DNA of 64,000 bases, from contig NZ_JARDUA010000007.1 in the NCBI RefSeq assembly GCF_029360645.1, forward strand, positions 62,001 through 126,000, read 5' to 3'. Position 1 is the first letter of the stretch, and every line of letters starts with the position of its first letter. A program made the position numbers and the translations under genes. Under the pieces are notes generated by a model, which saw nothing but the letters and a program-made list of their open reading frames with translations, had not been told where the DNA came from and made no database searches. Source of the DNA: Pontibacter litorisediminis. GTDB lineage: Bacteria; Bacteroidota; Bacteroidia; Cytophagales; Hymenobacteraceae. Positions 59,811 to 64,000 of this stretch are shown in pieces.

Positions 59811-60866
59811 ATGAATACGATTAAAGGACCGGCAGTATTTATTGCCCAGTTTGTGCAGGATACGGCGCCGTTCAACAACCTGAAGGATATCGCCCATTGG
59901 GCAGCCAGCCTGGGGTACAAGGGCATTCAGATTCCTACCCACGACCCGCGCTTTATAGACCTGCAGAAAGCCGCCGAGAGCAAGACCTACGCCGATGAAG
60001 TGAAGGGCATTGTAGCGGAGGCGGGCATTCAGATCACAGAGCTGTCCACGCACCTGCAGGGGCAGCTGGTGGCGGTGCACCCAGCCTACGACACCCTCTT
60101 CGACGGCTTTGCGCCGGAGGCGTACCGCAACAACCCCAAGGCAAGGCAGGAGTGGGCCGTGCAGCAGCTTAAGCATGCGGCCAAAGCCTCCCAGAACCTG
60201 GGCCTCAACGCCTGCGCCACCTTTAGCGGCGCGCTCCTGTGGCCGTACGTATACCCGTGGCCGCAACGTGCCGCCGGTCTGGTGGAAACAGGTTTCGGGG
60301 AGCTGGGTAAACGCTGGACGCCGATCCTGGATGTGTACCAGGAGTGCGGGGTGGACCTGTGTTACGAGACCCACGCCGGCGAGGACATCCACGACGGCAT
60401 CACCTACGAGATGTTCCTGGAGGCGGTGAACAACCACCAAAGCGCCTGCCTGCTCTACGACCCGTCGCACTTTATACTGCAGGCGCTCGACTACCTCGAG
60501 TTTATCGACATCTACCACGAGCGCATCCGGATGTTCCATGTGAAAGACGCCGAGTTTAACCCCACCGGAAGGCAGGGCGTGTACGGCGGCTACCAGGGCT
60601 GGGTAAACCGCGCCGGCCGTTTCCGCTCCCTGGGCGACGGGCAGGTGGACTTCAATGGCGTGTTCAGCCGGCTCACGCAGTACGATTACAAGGGCTGGGC
60701 CGTGCTGGAGTGGGAGTGTGCCCTGAAGCACCCCGAAGACGGAGCCCGGGAGGGAGCCCCCTTCATCCAGGACCACATCATCCGGGTAACCGAGCGGGCC
60801 TTCGACGACTTTGCCGCCTCCGGCATAGACCAGAGCATGAACAAAAGTATACTTGGCTTATCCTAA
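59811..60866 (+). CDS. Sugar phosphate isomerase/epimerase-like TIM-barrel protein, cytoplasmic
   Basis: A 351-residue AP-endonuclease-2-type TIM barrel. DIAHWAASLGYKGIQIPTHDPR, VDLCYETHAGEDIHDGITYEMFLEAV (metal-binding Glu/His), CLLYDPSHFILQALDYLEFI (Asp/His), RMFHVKDAEFNPTG (His/Asp) and WAVLEWECALKHPEDG (Glu) are the usual metal sites of this superfamily. No signal peptide. Partners in the locus suggest an isomerase or epimerase acting on keto-sugars made by the dehydrogenases; the exact reaction is not visible. Confidence 0.9.
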   Translation: MNTIKGPAVFIAQFVQDTAPFNNLKDIAHWAASLGYKGIQIPTHDPRFIDLQKAAESKTYADEVKGIVAEAGIQITELSTHLQGQLVAVHPAYDTLFDGFAPEAYRNNPKARQEWAVQQLKHAAKASQNLGLNACATFSGALLWPYVYPWPQRAAGLVETGFGELGKRWTPILDVYQECGVDLCYETHAGEDIHDGITYEMFLEAVNNHQSACLLYDPSHFILQALDYLEFIDIYHERIRMFHVKDAEFNPTGRQGVYGGYQGWVNRAGRFRSLGDGQVDFNGVFSRLTQYDYKGWAVLEWECALKHPEDGAREGAPFIQDHIIRVTERAFDDFAASGIDQSMNKSILGLS

Positions 60867-60900
60867 AACCAGACCACACACTAAACGATATTTCTAAACG

Positions 60901-61407
60901 ATGAAAAAGAACCTGCTTATACTCGGCTTTGGCTGCCTGGCCTTTACTTTTGCCTGCAGCGACGCCTCCAACACCAACACAGAGGAGGGCGGAAGCACCA
61001 CCAGCTACAGTGTGGAAGGTGGAGAGATGGATTCTGCGGCTGGGGCAGCCGTGAGCGCTTCGGCCAAGCAGTCAGAAGTGGACACCAACCGCATGAACAT
61101 TGGCACAAACCGTAGCGCTGGTGGTGGCCAGGCTGCTGCGTCCGGTAACTTCGAGAACGGCGCCAAGCTGATTGCCGGCTCCGACTGCCTTGCCTGCCAT
61201 CAGGAAAAACAGAAACTGGTTGGGCCTGCTTATGTGGAAGTGGCCCAGAAGTATGAGTTCAATGATAAGAACGTGGACTACCTGGCCAGCAAGATCATAG
61301 AAGGCGGTGCCGGTGTATGGGGGCAGGTGCCGATGACGCCGCACCCGAACATCAAGAAAGAGGACGCCCAGGAAATGGCTCGTTACATTTTGTCGCTTAA
61401 CAACTAA
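60901..61407 (+). CDS. Cytochrome c lipoprotein
   Basis: A 168-residue lipoprotein (FTFAC) with a ~75-residue Ser/Gly/Glu-rich linker and one class I cytochrome c domain. The haem-attachment motif is CLACH; the distal Met is in VPMTPHP; the last helix is EMARYILSLN. Placed in the sugar locus it is the natural electron acceptor of the GMC dehydrogenase, passing electrons on to the respiratory chain. The adjacent DUF1080 gene begins ten bases later. Confidence 0.9.
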   Translation: MKKNLLILGFGCLAFTFACSDASNTNTEEGGSTTSYSVEGGEMDSAAGAAVSASAKQSEVDTNRMNIGTNRSAGGGQAAASGNFENGAKLIAGSDCLACHQEKQKLVGPAYVEVAQKYEFNDKNVDYLASKIIEGGAGVWGQVPMTPHPNIKKEDAQEMARYILSLNN

Positions 61408-61416
61408 GAAACACAC

Positions 61417-62169
61417 ATGCTGAAGAAATACATCGCTGGCCTGGCCCTGCTCACCCTGCTTGGTTGCCAGTCTACCGAACAGGAAACCACCAACTCCATG
61501 GCCGATAACGAACAGAACCGCGAAACTGCCACTGCCGAAGGAGAGTGGACCCCGCTCTTTGACGGCGAAACCACCAATGGCTGGCACACCTACGGCAAAG
61601 ATGCAGTGGGCAAGGCCTGGATAGTGGACGATAGCGCCCTGCACCTGGACGCCTCCAACAAAAAAGACTGGCAGACCAGCGACGGCGGCGACATCGTGAC
61701 AGAGGAGGAGTACGGTGATTTCCACCTGCAGTTGGAGTGGAAAGTAGCCGAGAACGGCAACAGCGGCATTATTTTTTATGTGCAGGAGGATACCGCCAAG
61801 TATGATTACACCTGGAACACCGGCCTGGAAATGCAGGTGCTGGACAATAACGGGCACCCGGACGCCAAGATCAAGACACACCGCGCCGGCGACCTGTACG
61901 ACCTGATCTCCAGTAGCCCCGAAACAGTGAAGCCGGCCGGAGAGTGGAACCAGGCAGAGATCATTAGCAAAGACGGGCACCTGGTGTTTCACCTGAACGG
62001 AGAGAAAGTGCTGGAAACTACGCTCTGGGACGATAACTGGCGCCAGATGGTGGCCAAGAGCAAGTTTGCCGACATGCCCGGATGGGGAACCTTTAAGTCT
62101 GGCAAGATAGCCCTGCAAGACCACGGCGACAACGTGTGGTACCGCAACATCCGCATCAAACGACTGTAA
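61417..62169 (+). CDS. DUF1080 / 3-keto-disaccharide hydrolase family lipoprotein
   Basis: A 250-residue lipoprotein (LLTLLGC). Residues ~40-250 are one DUF1080 domain of concanavalin-like beta-sandwich type: WTPLFDGETTNGWHTYGK, DIVTEEEYGDFHLQLEWKV, NSGIIFYVQED, TGLEMQVLDNNGHPDAK and GKIALQDHGDNVWYRNIRIKRL. The family is now known to include 3-keto-glycoside hydrolases. In this locus it would split glycosides already oxidised at C3 by the GMC dehydrogenase, in the periplasm. Confidence 0.92.
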   Translation: MLKKYIAGLALLTLLGCQSTEQETTNSMADNEQNRETATAEGEWTPLFDGETTNGWHTYGKDAVGKAWIVDDSALHLDASNKKDWQTSDGGDIVTEEEYGDFHLQLEWKVAENGNSGIIFYVQEDTAKYDYTWNTGLEMQVLDNNGHPDAKIKTHRAGDLYDLISSSPETVKPAGEWNQAEIISKDGHLVFHLNGEKVLETTLWDDNWRQMVAKSKFADMPGWGTFKSGKIALQDHGDNVWYRNIRIKRL

Positions 62170-62205
62170 TTCTTTACCTCCTCACTCCTTTAAATAGCAG
62201 CAACC

Positions 62206-63492
62206 ATGAACTCGCTGACCCGCATTAAACTATCATTCATGATGTTCCTGGAGTTTTTTATCTGGGGCGCATGGTTCGTTACGCTGGGCACTTTCCTGTT
62301 TAACAACCTCCAGGCCACAGAGCTCGAAACCGCCAGTGTCTTCTCTACCCAATCCTTTGGAGCTATCATTGCTCCGTTCATCATCGGCCTGATCGCCGAT
62401 AAGTATTTCAACGCCGAGCGGATTCTGGGGATTCTGCATCTGGTGGGAGCCTTCCTGATGTACCAGATGTACAATGCTGTTAACGTTGGCGAGTTTTACC
62501 CTTACGTGCTGGCCTACATGATCGCTTACATGCCTACCCTGGCGCTGGTCAACTCCGTGTCGTTCCGGCAGATGAAGAACCCGGAGAAGGAGTTCTCGGT
62601 GATCCGGGTGTGGGGCACCATCGGCTGGATTGCGGCGGGGTTGTCTATCAGCTACATCTTCCACTGGGATTCTGCTGCGGGAATAGGCGAGGGCCTGCTG
62701 CGCAATACGTTCATGATGGCGGGCATCGCTTCGCTTATACTTGGCGTGTACAGCTTTATGCTGCCTAAAACACCACCGGTGAGAAGCCAGGAGAAGAGCA
62801 ACTCTATTTCTGAGATCCTGGGCCTGGACGCCATCAAGCTGCTGAAGAACAAGAACTTCCTGATCTTCTTTATCGCCTCCATCCTGATTTGTATCCCGCT
62901 GGCCTTTTACTACCAGAACGCCAACCCGTTCCTGGCTGACATCGGGCTGGAGAACCCGACAGGCAAAATGACGATCGGGCAGATCTCAGAGGTGCTGTTC
63001 CTGCTGCTGCTGCCGGTTTTCTTCTCCAAGTTCGGCTTTAAAAAAACTATATTGGTAGGTATGGCCGCCTGGGCGCTGCGCTATGTGCTGTTTGCTTACG
63101 GCAACGCCGGCGAGCTTTCTTTTATGCTGATCCTGGGTATTGCGCTGCACGGCATCTGCTACGACTTCTTTTTCGTATCGGGCCAGATCTATACAGACGC
63201 CAGGGCCGGGGAGAAATATAAAAGCTCTGCCCAGGGCCTGGTAACGCTGGCCACCTATGGCGTGGGCATGCTCATCGGTTTCTGGGTAGCTGGCTTCATA
63301 AGCGAGTACTACAGAGCTGCCGACACAGAAAATTTCTGGCAGAGCGTGTGGCTGGTGCCGGCCGGTATCGCGGCAGTGGTGGCCTTGCTGTTCACTGTTT
63401 TCTTCCGCGATGAGAAGGGAGCCGCCGACGCCACTACCGATAGGCCTTACGGTGCCGAGACTGAAAGACAGGAACTGACAAGTTTACCATAG
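62206..63492 (+). CDS. MFS transporter, nucleoside/sugar permease (NupG-like)
   Basis: A 428-residue inner-membrane protein with about 12 hydrophobic segments. LSFMMFLEFFIWGAWFVTLGTFL at the start and SFRQMKNPEKEFSVIRVWGTIGWI in the first half are typical of the nucleoside:H+ symporter/NupG branch. The latter half has FKKTILVGMAAWALRYVLFAYG and GICYDFFFVSGQIYTDARA. It follows the DUF1080 gene by 36 bases. In this context it most likely imports the mono-keto-sugar or monosaccharide released in the periplasm. Confidence 0.9.
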   Translation: MNSLTRIKLSFMMFLEFFIWGAWFVTLGTFLFNNLQATELETASVFSTQSFGAIIAPFIIGLIADKYFNAERILGILHLVGAFLMYQMYNAVNVGEFYPYVLAYMIAYMPTLALVNSVSFRQMKNPEKEFSVIRVWGTIGWIAAGLSISYIFHWDSAAGIGEGLLRNTFMMAGIASLILGVYSFMLPKTPPVRSQEKSNSISEILGLDAIKLLKNKNFLIFFIASILICIPLAFYYQNANPFLADIGLENPTGKMTIGQISEVLFLLLLPVFFSKFGFKKTILVGMAAWALRYVLFAYGNAGELSFMLILGIALHGICYDFFFVSGQIYTDARAGEKYKSSAQGLVTLATYGVGMLIGFWVAGFISEYYRAADTENFWQSVWLVPAGIAAVVALLFTVFFRDEKGAADATTDRPYGAETERQELTSLP

Positions 63493-63508
63493 TTACCCTT
63501 TACCCGAT

Positions 63509-64000
63509 ATGTCACATAACACGAGCCGCAGAAGCTCCCTGAAGAAAATAATGGCTGGAACAGCCACTATCACGGCAGCATCTGTTTTGCCGGCCCTTAC
63601 GGCCTGCGCACAGGGCACGGATGCCGAAACCACGAACAACAAGTTGAAAGGAAACATAAACCACGCCGTTAGCCGCTGGTGCTACGGACACTTGTCGGTA
63701 GACGAGCTGTGCAAGGAGGCCAAGGCCATGGGGATCAAAGGCATCGACCTGGTAGGCCCGGAGGACTGGCCCACGCTGCAGCAGCATGGCCTGGAGTCCA
63801 CGATGTGCAACGGTGCCGAACTGAACCTGGTGGATGGCTGGAACGACAAACAGTTCCACGCGAAACTGATCAAGAACTACACCGACATGATTCCGCGCGT
63901 GGCAAAGGCCGGGTATAAAAACCTGATCTGCTTTAGCGGTAACCGACGAGGCAAAACCGATGAGGAAGGCTGGAACAACTGCGTAGCAGGTTTAAAGCAG
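63509..64000 (+). CDS. Hydroxypyruvate isomerase-like TIM-barrel protein with Tat signal (partial)
   Basis: The first 164 residues are in the window and the gene runs off the right edge. SRRSSLKKIMAGTATITAASVLPALTAC is a twin-arginine signal with a lipobox-like end. The mature part begins a TIM barrel of the hydroxypyruvate isomerase/sugar epimerase superfamily: HLSVDELCKEAKAMGIKGIDLVGPEDW, MCNGAELNLVDGWND and AGYKNLICFSGNRRG. It is the exported counterpart of the signal-less TIM-barrel protein upstream. Metal sites lie beyond the window. Confidence 0.85.
   Translation, partial: MSHNTSRRSSLKKIMAGTATITAASVLPALTACAQGTDAETTNNKLKGNINHAVSRWCYGHLSVDELCKEAKAMGIKGIDLVGPEDWPTLQQHGLESTMCNGAELNLVDGWNDKQFHAKLIKNYTDMIPRVAKAGYKNLICFSGNRRGKTDEEGWNNCVAGLKQ

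Overview
The window looks like chromosomal DNA of a Bacteroidota, order Cytophagales, most likely family Hymenobacteraceae (Pontibacter or a close relative). The evidence is the Bacteroidota-type omega subunit, the PorD-like (DUF4835) protein, the OstA-like protein, -33/-7 promoters of the TTG...TAnnTTTG type, the fused DAHP synthase/chorismate mutase, the many periplasmic lipoproteins, and a GC-rich coding sequence studded with the AT-rich word AAGTATAA. The genus is inference. I see no phage, transposase, integrase or CRISPR array.

Layout, left to right. 1-4.3 kb: start of a divergent GH3-type gene, a palindromic divergent promoter with a candidate structured RNA, mutL, and two rhomboid proteases. 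4.4-7.0 kb: an outer-membrane Omp85-type barrel whose N-terminal half looks like a FAM20/HipA-type kinase fold. 7.0-19.1 kb: mdh and tilS on the minus strand, then a long plus-strand housekeeping run (OstA-like, bamD, rpoZ, a coaBC split by a frameshift at a T8 run, porD-like, a small protein, recN, fabI). Two gene-free blocks here carry copies of one noncoding repeat family. 19.2-37 kb: small stress and envelope proteins (cupin, Kazal lipoprotein, three YtxH proteins, PA2169-type, DUF4142, single-domain response regulator, YflT-like, three fasciclin lipoproteins) mixed with lysS, ggt and prc. It ends with an ECF sigma factor next to a membrane-anchored trypsin-like protease that has an anti-sigma-like cytoplasmic segment.

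37-49.8 kb: proline dehydrogenase, a shikimate operon (DAHP synthase/chorismate mutase, aroB, aroA, unknown protein), a signal-less helical-backbone metal receptor with a structured upstream region, an M42 peptidase, an acyl-CoA carboxylase beta subunit, mltG, a ybgC-type thioesterase, a YihY/BrkB protein and tRNA-Ser(TGA). 50.1-53 kb: an arsenosugar-type cluster (TIGR04283 glycosyltransferase, AhpD-like protein, radical SAM ArsS, VKOR-like protein) without arsM in view. 53.3-54.1 kb: a Tsx/DUF5020-like outer-membrane protein.

54.4-64 kb: a coherent sugar-oxidation locus. It holds a GMC oxidoreductase with a Tat-signal small subunit and a cytochrome c lipoprotein (together a probable glucoside 3-dehydrogenase), a DUF1080 3-keto-glycoside hydrolase lipoprotein, two Gfo/Idh/MocA oxidoreductases, two TIM-barrel isomerases and an MFS importer. 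One Gfo/Idh and one TIM-barrel protein carry Tat signals and one of each does not, so the locus appears to hold matching periplasmic and cytoplasmic enzyme sets.

The items most worth a second look are the kinase-like/Omp85 fusion, the sigma factor with a protease-armed anti-sigma-like partner, the two-compartment 3-keto-sugar locus, the arsenosugar cluster lacking arsM, the split coaBC, and the noncoding hairpin repeat family.
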